Shown piece by piece: positions 8,409 to 15,031 of a stretch of 59,259 nt of DNA. Each line of letters begins with the position of its first letter. The stretch's first letter is position 1. Origin of the DNA: an uncultured cyanobacterium (GTDB lineage Bacteria > Cyanobacteriota > Cyanobacteriia > Cyanobacteriales > Nostocaceae). The notes under the pieces were generated by a model, which searched no databases, was not told where the DNA came from, and saw nothing but the letters and a program-made list of their open reading frames with translations. A program made the translations under genes and the position numbers. The stretch lies in contig CAINGU010000066.1 in NCBI GenBank assembly GCA_903848645.1, positions 1-59,259 on the forward strand, read 5' to 3'.

Positions 8409-9716
8409 TTAATTTTCTATAAGAAATACTATATATTCCTCTTCTTCTTGTTCTGGTGGTTGACCATGAGATTCTAAAACTTGTGATTCTTGTATTTCCC
8501 CATGATCAGAGTCAATTTTTTCTAGATATAAATCAAATTCCCATTTATTCCGTAAATCAAAGATAAATTGTAAATGATTTTCGACTTCTAGGGATAAATC
8601 ACCTAAGCGAAAATCGCTCGTATCGGGGTTAGATTCAAGTTCAGGATGGTCAAATTCAAAAGTTCTGCCTGTGCGGTCTTGGTAAATAAATCTGTACAGG
8701 TGTCGAGGGTCAAAATCAAAAGCTTCGGCAATTACTGTAGCTACTTCATCTAAATTCAAGTAATTAGGAATAGCAATGCGTCGCCAAGCATCCTGCAAAG
8801 TAACTTTAAATATATAAGTACCCTCAGTAAAACCGCCTTCTGCAATCACTAAAGTTTGTGACCATTCGGGAAAATAGGGTTGCAAATAAGGTTTTAAAGT
8901 CTCAAAAGCTATCCGAAAATCTAACCGAAATTTGGCATAATCTTCTATTTGGATATTTGTACGGCTTTCTGTTAATATAGCCATAATTGCATTACCTAAA
9001 GGCAAAGGTTTAACATCAGTAAAACGCCAGCCTTTAGCGGGTTGTGGTTGTCCTGATGTCAGTTCAATTAAGCCAAATAAATGCAAAAGAGCGAGATTAT
9101 GGAATCCAGGAAAATAACTTAATTTATTTTGTTCTAAATAATTATTAAATTTTAATCCTGTTTCTGGCATATCTCCCCAAAATAATAAACACCGATATGC
9201 TTGGTCAAACATATCTCTTTCATCACCTAATAGTTTATCGCCTCCCCAAACTAACCAAGATTCTAATAGTGTAAAATATTGTTCTGTGGGGTTAAGATTC
9301 TGCCAAATTTGCAGAAATTTTGGGTCTAAAACTAATTTGCTCTTTTTACCTATGGTAATTAGTTGAGATAGTCCAGAAGCACGGAGAAGGAAATAAAGAC
9401 CGTGAATATAGGGGTAAGATTTTTGGACAGGACGTTTAAAATTAATATCTATGGGAGAACTTAATAGAGAGTTAAGCTGTTGCAGGTATTTAAGGGAGAA
9501 TTGGTGATGAGTGTTACTAACTTCAACGCCATCAGGTTGGAGAAATTCTAAAATAGTTTGAAAATCTTTTAAAATTGTGCCTGGGGTATGTTGACTAATG
9601 GTTTGTTTTTGAAGTAGTTGTTTTTTATCTGCCGTCAGTGGTAGTTTATCTCGGATTTTGTCGGGAATGATAGAAAATAGTTTATTCATTTGATTTGAGA
9701 AAAGAAATTTATTCAA
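8409..9716 (-). CDS. pRiA4b ORF-3-like domain protein
   Basis: 435 residues. The C-terminal third (about 290-400) carries IFKVTLQDAWRRIAIP, then LDEVATVIAEAFDFD, HLYRFIYQDRTGRTFEF and LGDLSLEVENHLQFIFDL. This is the plasmid pRiA4b ORF-3 / IS1096 passenger-type domain. The N-terminal two thirds, with long helical blocks such as KSYPYIHGLYFLLRASGLSQ, is the variable region common to cyanobacterial members. The function of the family is unknown; it is frequent on plasmids and near mobile elements. It stands alone downstream of a small DNA-binding pair. Confidence 0.75.
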   Translation of the reverse strand: MNKFLFSNQMNKLFSIIPDKIRDKLPLTADKKQLLQKQTISQHTPGTILKDFQTILEFLQPDGVEVSNTHHQFSLKYLQQLNSLLSSPIDINFKRPVQKSYPYIHGLYFLLRASGLSQLITIGKKSKLVLDPKFLQIWQNLNPTEQYFTLLESWLVWGGDKLLGDERDMFDQAYRCLLFWGDMPETGLKFNNYLEQNKLSYFPGFHNLALLHLFGLIELTSGQPQPAKGWRFTDVKPLPLGNAIMAILTESRTNIQIEDYAKFRLDFRIAFETLKPYLQPYFPEWSQTLVIAEGGFTEGTYIFKVTLQDAWRRIAIPNYLNLDEVATVIAEAFDFDPRHLYRFIYQDRTGRTFEFDHPELESNPDTSDFRLGDLSLEVENHLQFIFDLRNKWEFDLYLEKIDSDHGEIQESQVLESHGQPPEQEEEEYIVFLIEN

Positions 9717-9767
9717 CTACAGGTTTTTATTTGGGGAATGGTTGCAAAATTTTCGATATTTAGCCCA

Positions 9768-9989
9768 TCACTCTTTACTAAAAATCTCCTCTAGGGTTAG
9801 GGGTTTACCCGCAAGTTCAGAAGCTAAATCTCTGAGTTTAAACAAAGTTTCAAAATGTCCACGATCCAATTGTCCTTTTTTGGCAGATGACAGGGTTCTC
9901 TTGTCTAATCCAGTCATTTCCTTAGCTTTTTGAATAGATATGTTTTTGTCTTCTGTCCAATAACTAGAAAGGTCAACATACTTGGTCAT
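9768..9989 (-). CDS. Small helix-turn-helix protein (Cro/XRE-like)
   Basis: 73 residues. The stretch ISIQKAKEMTGLDKRTLSSA fits an HTH: a helix, a turn at GLD, then a recognition helix. It is followed by FKLRDLASELAGKPLTLEEI, typical of compact HTH_26-type repressors. It begins 8 nt after the end of the 90-residue gene at 9998-10270 on the same strand, suggesting a two-gene operon of DNA-binding proteins, perhaps an antitoxin or copy-control pair. Confidence 0.6.
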   Translation of the reverse strand: MTKYVDLSSYWTEDKNISIQKAKEMTGLDKRTLSSAKKGQLDRGHFETLFKLRDLASELAGKPLTLEEIFSKE

Positions 9990-9997
9990 AAAAATAC

Positions 9998-10270
9998 TTA
10001 GCTCCTGTTGGATTCTTCATTAGCTATTAATTCATCCCATATTTGGTTAATTTTGGAGTTTATTGCATCCATTGTGATGGATTCCCCTTCATGATTAAGA
10101 CGCTGACAGGCTTCATAAAACAAAATCGTTTGCTCTACCTGTGCGCCCTCGGTTCTACCTTGACGGTCAGCTATCCGTGACAAAATACCTCTGATATCCC
10201 TATCAAGTTTGTAGTTAACACGGTCGGTTAATCGGTTTCTTCTTGGTCTTCCCACAGTAGCTATTGTCAT
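9998..10270 (-). CDS. Small DNA-binding-like protein (possible antitoxin)
   Basis: 90 residues. The basic start MTIATVGRPRRNRLTDRV is followed by NYKLDRDIRGILSRIADRQG and AQVEQTILFYEACQRL. A short beta segment then two helices resembles ribbon-helix-helix architecture, but this is a weak match. It is divergent from the regulator at 10439, with a ~170-nt region between the genes. It is likely the first gene of a pair with the HTH protein. No toxin is visible. Confidence 0.5.
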   Translation of the reverse strand: MTIATVGRPRRNRLTDRVNYKLDRDIRGILSRIADRQGRTEGAQVEQTILFYEACQRLNHEGESITMDAINSKINQIWDELIANEESNRS

Positions 10271-10438
10271 ATTTATGCCTTTATTAAAGCAAAATACATC
10301 AGCTATTTTTTATATTACATGATAATTAGTTTTTATCTGTACAAAACACATAAAATTAATTATAATAGGTATAACAAAGGCGATCGCCCTCCCGCCAAGA
10401 AGTTGCGATCGCCCAAACCATTTATCAAGGTTAATCTC

Positions 10439-11146
10439 ATGATGACACAAATACAGAAAACCAACGAAGACCAAAGTTACTGCACCCGTTTTAGCGATGG
10501 AGTCAGTGGGATGAGTGTAACAGCTTTAGCTCAGTTTTGTGGAGTAGAACAGCACACCATTACCCAGACATTAAACCGTCTCAGGGATTCTGACCCTATC
10601 ACGAATGATCTTCAAAATACCCTAAAACCTTTTGCTGGTAGTGACTGGAGACTCATCACGAACGACCCATCTGGCAGGGTCTTCATTATTGACGAAGTTT
10701 GTCATGCAGTCCTAGAATATTATGCACTGGAAGCAAGAAAGTATAAAGGTAAACAAATAGCAATTGAAAATTATCGGATGATTGCCAAAGCTGGGTTAAG
10801 AATGTTTATCTGGTCACAAACTGGATACTCCCCAATTAATCCAAGCTCTCAGGGAATAATCAGCAAAGAAGAATTATCAGTAATGATCTCCAACGCTATT
10901 GAAAAATCCCTAACTCCCATCACCCAACAACTCAACGAAATTCAAGAGCAGATCCAATTAGTCCCCGGTGTCAAACCTAAACGTTCCTGGACTCTGCCAG
11001 CATCCACACCACAGGAAGAAGTGCCACCAGATTATGTACAGTTAGAAGATGGTTCTTGGTTATCGCCAGAAGGTTATCAATCAATTTTAAAGCAGGGCAG
11101 ACATTCTTTACCTTGGGATGTTCGCAGACTTGATGGTTCTAACTAG
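10439..11146 (+). CDS. HTH regulator-like protein beside iteron-like repeats
   Basis: 235 residues from the ATG at 10439, with an AAGG ribosome-binding site 8 nt before; the frame is open from 10319, but the earlier part is basic, contains two HIP1 sites and is not protein-like. The N-terminal segment GMSVTALAQFCGVEQHTITQ looks like an HTH, followed by FIIDEVCHAVLEYYALEARK and a helical middle. The C-terminus DYVQLEDGSWLSPEGYQSI resembles tails of cyanobacterial phage/plasmid proteins. I do not recognise the exact family. Its position directly before a cluster of TTCTTAGAGGAAA repeats suggests it could bind them; that is inference. Confidence 0.55.
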   Translation: MMTQIQKTNEDQSYCTRFSDGVSGMSVTALAQFCGVEQHTITQTLNRLRDSDPITNDLQNTLKPFAGSDWRLITNDPSGRVFIIDEVCHAVLEYYALEARKYKGKQIAIENYRMIAKAGLRMFIWSQTGYSPINPSSQGIISKEELSVMISNAIEKSLTPITQQLNEIQEQIQLVPGVKPKRSWTLPASTPQEEVPPDYVQLEDGSWLSPEGYQSILKQGRHSLPWDVRRLDGSN

Positions 11147-11176
11147 GTATTGGGGCAGTTGTGGTGATTGCCTTGT

Positions 11177-11522
11177 AATTCTTAGAGGAAACTTTTATAG
11201 TACGTACTAACTAGTAAATTCTTAGAGGAAACTTTCTATTATCCGTATCATCAATTTATATTTGTAGTTCAAGCTACCCATACATAAATACCAATAAATT
11301 CTTAGATAAAAAGTTTAAGAATGATAATATCGCCCCAGAAGGTTATATTGGTTTCGTTTTAATTCCTACAATATTAGAGTTTTGCGGTTTCCTCTAAGAA
11401 AATCCTTCAGTGATTACACTTACTCTATATAATTACTTTTGGGTTTTCTCTAAGAATGTTGGAAAAGGTTGCTCCTACATTTCCTTTGTTCCATGCTACT
11501 GTCAAAATTTTCTTAGAGGAAA
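11177..11522. repeat. Iteron-like cluster of TTCTTAGAGGAAA repeats
   Basis: Six copies of one motif occur in about 345 bp with no gene. TTCTTAGAGGAAACTTT is at 11179 and 11219 (40 bp apart) and a diverged copy is at 11299. Inverted copies are at 11388 (TTTCCTCTAAGAA) and 11444 (TTTTCTCTAAGAA), and a direct copy is at 11510. Further copies lie at 14831, 14993, four inside the ORF at 15309-15529, and at 16311. The arrangement resembles iterons of a plasmid origin or an operator array. Which of the two it is cannot be decided from sequence. Confidence 0.6.
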
Positions 11523-11536
11523 ATCCCAAAGGTACG

Positions 11537-11911
11537 TTATTCCGCCAAATATTCTATCACTGCTTCCAAATCTAACATTGCCTGATTAAATCTATTCAAC
11601 ATTGCTTTAGCTACTTCTGGTTCACTATTAACATTTTGTAGCTTTTCTCTCACCACATGGTCAAGTGCTTCTATCCACAGTGATAAATTGGTATTTCGTA
11701 CTGCTGTTAATAACCCCATATTCGTAAGCACAGATAAATGAAACCCTAAATTATCTTGTCCACCGTAACCCAGATATCCATTACTCAGTTCTAGTTTTGC
11801 TGGGGTAAATTCCTCATATTGGTCAAAAGTAATGCCACTGGGTTCTAATTGGGGTTGGGGTAAAGGTGGTTGAGTCATAATGTGTGCGGCAAGTAATTGT
11901 GACATTCGCAA
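11537..11911 (-). CDS. Hypothetical protein, likely 3' part of a frameshifted gene
   Basis: 124 residues from the ATG at 11911: MRMSQLLAAHIMTQPPL, then ITFDQYEEFTPAKLELSNGY and NMGLLTAVRNTNLSLWIEAL. The reading frame stays open and protein-like upstream of this ATG (WNNIEARNQIIDELGTWNDR) to a stop near 11993, inside the end of the 78-residue ORF at 11967. I read the two as halves of one cyanobacterial gene broken by a frameshift. The family occurs in cyanobacteria to my memory; function unknown. Confidence 0.45.
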   Translation of the reverse strand: MRMSQLLAAHIMTQPPLPQPQLEPSGITFDQYEEFTPAKLELSNGYLGYGGQDNLGFHLSVLTNMGLLTAVRNTNLSLWIEALDHVVREKLQNVNSEPEVAKAMLNRFNQAMLDLEAVIEYLAE

Positions 11912-11966
11912 AACACGGTCATTCCAAGTACCAAGTTCATCAATAATTTGATTTCGTGCTTCTATG

Positions 11967-12203
11967 TTATTCCATATTCCAAACTTCTGAATTAGCTAAC
12001 TCAAAAGCATAGTTAAATTCTATATCAGGGGCTATCCATTCAATAAAATACATAGTTTCTGTAATTAAACTTTTGACAACATCATTATTATTAGAATCCA
12101 GTAATAAACACTGAATTTGTTTTAAGTGATTGTCTAACTTATTTAACCTGATAGAAACATCATCTTTAATAAATATTGTTTGTAAAGTAATTAAGTTAGT
12201 CAT
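11967..12203 (-). CDS. Hypothetical protein, likely 5' part of a frameshifted gene
   Basis: 78 residues: MTNLITLQTIFIKDDVSIRL, a helical middle HLKQIQCLLLDSNNNDVVKS and the end FELANSEVWNME. Shifting frame near 11990 continues as QKFGIWNNIEARNQ into the 124-residue ORF downstream on the same strand. No slippery heptamer is visible at the junction, so an ordinary indel is more likely than programmed frameshifting. Confidence 0.45.
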   Translation of the reverse strand: MTNLITLQTIFIKDDVSIRLNKLDNHLKQIQCLLLDSNNNDVVKSLITETMYFIEWIAPDIEFNYAFELANSEVWNME

Positions 12204-12352
12204 CCCAAAACCTCTAGAAAACTTTAATTTCTGTAAAATTTGCTCTATTTGTTATGGTGTAGCACGACCATAAATAATCTCTATCAATTAAATCCACTCC
12301 TTTACATAACTACTTTTAAATTTATTGATATTTTAAATAAAACAGCAGAAGT

Positions 12353-12379
12353 CCCACGTCTCACTCTTAGGAGCGTGGG
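12353..12379. repeat. Left-end hairpin of the tnpB element
   Basis: CCCACG and CGTGGG arms (6 bp, 12353-12358 and 12374-12379) enclose a 15-nt loop. The position and shape fit the left-end imperfect palindrome used by IS200/IS605 single-strand transposition. Confidence 0.6.
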
Positions 12380-12429
12380 ATGAATGCGCGTGAGTGAGGA
12401 ATTGCCCAACAGACGAAATTGAACGTAGT

Positions 12430-12552
12430 TCAATCAGGATCGTTGGTCAATGACGAATGAACATTTTCCGCTTTGAGAGAATCTACCCAATCTTCGACTA
12501 AGGACGTAATGGTTTTATCTTTGGCTGCGGCATAAGTTTGCAGTATTCGCAT
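12430..12552 (-). CDS. Small protein divergent from tnpB
   Basis: 40 residues from the ATG at 12552 (MRILQTYAAAKDKTITSLVE, then DWVDSLKAEN). The frame is open a little further upstream and reads SLRISERR, as in ribbon-helix-helix antitoxin-like proteins (beta strand then two helices), so the true start may be a non-ATG codon. Such short divergent ORFs are often seen beside tnpB in cyanobacteria. It may repress the element. Too short for the call to be secure. Confidence 0.4.
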   Translation of the reverse strand: MRILQTYAAAKDKTITSLVEDWVDSLKAENVHSSLTNDPD

Positions 12553-12618
12553 TCTTCTTTCGCTGATTCTCAGACTTTATGTTATATTATAAACAGGTCG
12601 AAAGGGAACAAAAAAAAC

Positions 12619-13794
12619 ATGAGAACATCTTACCAATACCGATTGAAACCGACGAAAGAACAAGCCAAAAAGATTGATAAAACATTAGATATGCTACGGC
12701 ATCAGTACAATTATCAACTGGCTGAACGCTTCCACTGGTATGAACAAAATCGTTCTCCTATTGATAGATGTTCCATTTTTGTTTGTCATTTACCAGAACT
12801 AAAAGACAAGCCTAACCGCTTTAGTCAACAAGCATCATTAACCCAACTTAAAAAAGACCGTCCTTGGTACACGAATATCTATTCTCAAGTGCTACAGGAA
12901 GTTCCAAAAAAGGTAGAGATAGCTTTTGACCGATGGCTAAAAGGTGATGTTAATGGTAAAAAATCGGGTAGACCTAGATTTAAAGGTGCGGGGCAATATA
13001 AAACATTTACTTTTCCTCAATTCAAACAACATCACTTTGTTAATAATAAGATTACGTTATCAAAGATAGGCGATATTAAAGTAATTGTTCACCGTCAAAT
13101 ACCCGATGGGTTTGATATTAAAACTGTGTCTGTTACTAAAAAAGCAGACGGGTATTATATCACCCTAAGTCTTGACGACAAAACAGTTCCAACGGTTAAA
13201 CCTGATTTTAATGCTAATAATATTGTTGGTATTGATGTAGGTTTAATAGATTTTATTGTCACCTCAGATGATGAAAGAATTGCAGCCCCTAAGTTTTTAC
13301 GTAAAGCTGAACGCAAATTAAAATCTGCACAACGTCGTGTTTCTCGCAGAAAGAAGGGATCTAATCGTCGTAAAAAAGCGATTAAAAAACTGGGTATTCA
13401 GCACAAGAAAGTAGCAGATACCCGCAAAGACTTCCACTTTAAAACTACAAACAATCTACTCAAAAAGTACGATGTTATTGCTGTTGAAAAGTTGAACATA
13501 AAAGGACTCACTAGAACAAGGTTGGCAAAAAGTATTAACGATGCTGGCTGGGGTCAATTCATAGAAATACTTTCAAGCAAAGCCGAAAATGCTGGCTTAA
13601 AAGTAGTTTCTGTAAACCCAAACGGCACAAGTCAAGAATGTTCTAATTGTGGTCATAAAGTTAAAAAGCCGCTATCCCAAAGAATGCACAATTGTCCTAA
13701 CTGTAAGGTCAGTTTGTGTCGGGATCTAAATGCTTCAATTAATATCAAGAACCGTGGGACACACGGCCTTAAAGCTCAGTCAATGTCTTCATAG
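12619..13794 (+). CDS. tnpB: TnpB RNA-guided endonuclease
   Basis: 391 residues from the ATG at 12619, with AAAGGGAAC before it; the frame is open from 12538 but that extension has no protein character. An N-terminal HTH_OrfB-type region is followed by the split RuvC domain with D206 (in GIDVGLIDF), E290 (in VIAVEKLNIKGL) and D369 (in CRDLNASINI), and a zinc ribbon C341/C344/C359/C362. All catalytic residues are intact. Characterised TnpB proteins cut DNA guided by an omega/re RNA transcribed from the element's right end and flank. The guide here would derive from DNA just beyond the right end, about 13850. Confidence 0.92.
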   Translation: MRTSYQYRLKPTKEQAKKIDKTLDMLRHQYNYQLAERFHWYEQNRSPIDRCSIFVCHLPELKDKPNRFSQQASLTQLKKDRPWYTNIYSQVLQEVPKKVEIAFDRWLKGDVNGKKSGRPRFKGAGQYKTFTFPQFKQHHFVNNKITLSKIGDIKVIVHRQIPDGFDIKTVSVTKKADGYYITLSLDDKTVPTVKPDFNANNIVGIDVGLIDFIVTSDDERIAAPKFLRKAERKLKSAQRRVSRRKKGSNRRKKAIKKLGIQHKKVADTRKDFHFKTTNNLLKKYDVIAVEKLNIKGLTRTRLAKSINDAGWGQFIEILSSKAENAGLKVVSVNPNGTSQECSNCGHKVKKPLSQRMHNCPNCKVSLCRDLNASINIKNRGTHGLKAQSMSS

Positions 13795-13810
13795 AAGAGT
13801 CGCTGAGAAG

Positions 13811-13839
13811 CCCACACTCACCTGAAAGGGAGTGTGTGG
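13811..13839 (+). ncRNA. Right-end hairpin, probable part of TnpB reRNA
   Basis: An imperfect stem CCCACACTC / GAGTGTGTGG lies 17 nt after the tnpB stop. In TnpB systems the guide RNA scaffold overlaps the 3' end of tnpB and this terminal hairpin, and the following ~16-20 nt act as guide. The exact 5' boundary of the RNA is not visible. Confidence 0.5.
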
Positions 13840-13893
13840 AGTATGTCACATAAAATATAGGATAATTATAGCAGTTATTACCAGGGAATCCCA

Positions 13894-14169
13894 ATGGACA
13901 GAAATCATTACGATAAGTTAAGCGCTGAAGAAAAGTTAGAATTTTTGGAAATTGCTACTGAACATTTGACGATAGATGAAAAAGCTAAGTTGGTAAAAAA
14001 ATTATTTCCTATCAAAGACGATAATGGTTGCTCTGTAACAATGGGAAATTCTCAAGTCCATGCTAATACTGTTTATCAATTTAATCTTAACAGTAAAGAT
14101 GAAATCAAAGATATATGGGAGGCGATCGCTGAAACAATCAAAAATAATCCTAACAAGAAAGTTGAATAA
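13894..14169 (+). CDS. Small hypothetical protein, paralogue of the gene at 19749
   Basis: 91 residues, starting MDRNHYDKLSAEEKLEFLEI. Its second half (EKAKLVKKLFPIKDD, then MGNSQVHANTVYQFNL and IWEAIAETIKNN) matches the C-terminal half of the 117-residue protein at 19749 (TKARLVKRLLGD, GQSYVNATNFYNI, IVLAIADIIRKS). The two are paralogues in the same accessory block. It is the first gene of a three-gene row (8-nt gap, then an overlap). Function unknown. Confidence 0.6.
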   Translation: MDRNHYDKLSAEEKLEFLEIATEHLTIDEKAKLVKKLFPIKDDNGCSVTMGNSQVHANTVYQFNLNSKDEIKDIWEAIAETIKNNPNKKVE

Positions 14170-14177
14170 AAGAGAAT

Positions 14178-14381
14178 ATGCCAAAACCCCAGGAGCAAAA
14201 TAAATCACGTCATGCCGCAGCCGATGAGGAATGTTGTGACGAAATGGCAGAAAAGTACGGCTGGAAACTTGTTGATGTGGAAGAAACTGGTAACGATGTT
14301 TTGCCAGTAGATTGTGTATTTGAAGGCGATACAGAATTTCCTAAATCATATTACGATACTGAGGAAAAAGATGATGCGTAG
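14178..14381 (+). CDS. Small acidic hypothetical protein
   Basis: 67 residues: MPKPQEQNKSRHAAADEECC, then EKYGWKLVDVEETGND and VFEGDTEFPKSYYDTEEKDD. Very acidic, with a Cys-Cys pair. The ATG lies 8 nt after the previous stop, and the gene overlaps the next start by 11 nt, so the three genes are probably translated from one message. No family recognised. Confidence 0.55.
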   Translation: MPKPQEQNKSRHAAADEECCDEMAEKYGWKLVDVEETGNDVLPVDCVFEGDTEFPKSYYDTEEKDDA

Positions 14382-14751
14382 ATGGATTGTGTTTCGTGCT
14401 GATAAACGTCAACCAGGTTGGCAAGACAGAAAATATGCTCACACGGGTTCTTTAACCAAAACTCTAGGTGAACACTATGATTGTTCAGATACACCACTAC
14501 CCGAAGTTGGTTATCGTCCCCCGGAATTTATTAAAGTTGAGCAGTTTGTTGATGCCGAATACCCAGAAGCCAAAACCCATCATCGTTTAAGTGATTGGGA
14601 AGTAACCAGTGTTGAAACCTATACTCCTGATATTTCCGGTATGGGATTTGATATGATTGTGATTTGTTATTGTAAGTATGTACCTATTAATGCAGCACTT
14701 CAACCAATGCCAGAACGACAGATGCCAGTAAAGCAAACAGTAAATGTTTAA
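14371..14751 (+). CDS. Hypothetical protein
   Basis: 126 residues from the first of two adjacent ATGs at 14371 (MMRRWIVFRADKRQPGWQDR), with GAGGAAAA just before. The frame is open from 14314 but that part overlaps the upstream gene out of frame. Further text: YAHTGSLTKTLGEHYDCS and LSDWEVTSVETYTPDI. The overlap with the preceding gene suggests translational coupling. A rho-independent terminator follows at 14759. Function unknown. Confidence 0.6.
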   Translation: MMRRWIVFRADKRQPGWQDRKYAHTGSLTKTLGEHYDCSDTPLPEVGYRPPEFIKVEQFVDAEYPEAKTHHRLSDWEVTSVETYTPDISGMGFDMIVICYCKYVPINAALQPMPERQMPVKQTVNV

Positions 14752-14758
14752 GATTCAG

Positions 14759-14790
14759 AACTTCCAGGTATTTGCTTGGAAGTTTTTTTA
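14759..14790 (+). terminator. Rho-independent terminator
   Basis: The stem AACTTCCA / TGGAAGTT is followed by a run of T (14785-14790). It lies directly after the three-gene row ending at 14751. Confidence 0.8.
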
Positions 14791-14820
14791 TGGGCAACAA
14801 CAATAGACAGGGATTTTCTC

Positions 14821-15031
14821 AGTATTTAAGTTTTTCTCTAAGAATTTCTCAGTAGTTTAGTTGAGGATAATTAATCCCACATCTAAAAATTATTTGCTTT
14901 AATCATTTTATATTATTTAATACGCATCACAAAATTAAGAAATCCTAGTTACTAAATTTACTAGGTTCTTGTTGTAGAATTACTCAAGAAAATTCTTAGA
15001 GAAAATTTATTATTTATGAGTTTTCTTAGAG
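14821..15031. repeat. Non-coding copies of the CTCTAAGAA repeat
   Basis: At 14821-14862 lies a copy of the 60-bp repeat found four times inside the ORF at 15309-15529 (AAGTTTTTCTCTAAGAATTT, then CTCAGTAGTTTAG). Further motif copies are at 14993 (TTCTTAGAGAAAA) and 15023 (TTCTTAGAG). They tie this spacer to the iteron-like cluster at 11177-11522. Confidence 0.6.

Larger units (their letters stand above)
12350..13850 (+). mobile_element. IS200/IS605-type element with tnpB only
   Basis: The element contains tnpB and is bounded by terminal hairpins typical of the family: a CCCACG...CGTGGG hairpin at 12353-12379 and a CCCACACTC...GAGTGTGTGG hairpin at 13811-13839. No tnpA (Y1 transposase) is present, so it belongs to the IS1341-like, TnpB-only group and would need a TnpA in trans. 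A small divergent ORF lies in the left part. The exact ends cannot be fixed without an empty-site comparison. Confidence 0.7.

Noticed and set aside
11177-11522. CRISPR-like interpretation of the TTCTTAGAGGAAA repeats
   Set aside because: Irregular spacing, mixed orientation and repeat units of only 13-17 bp; no Cas genes.
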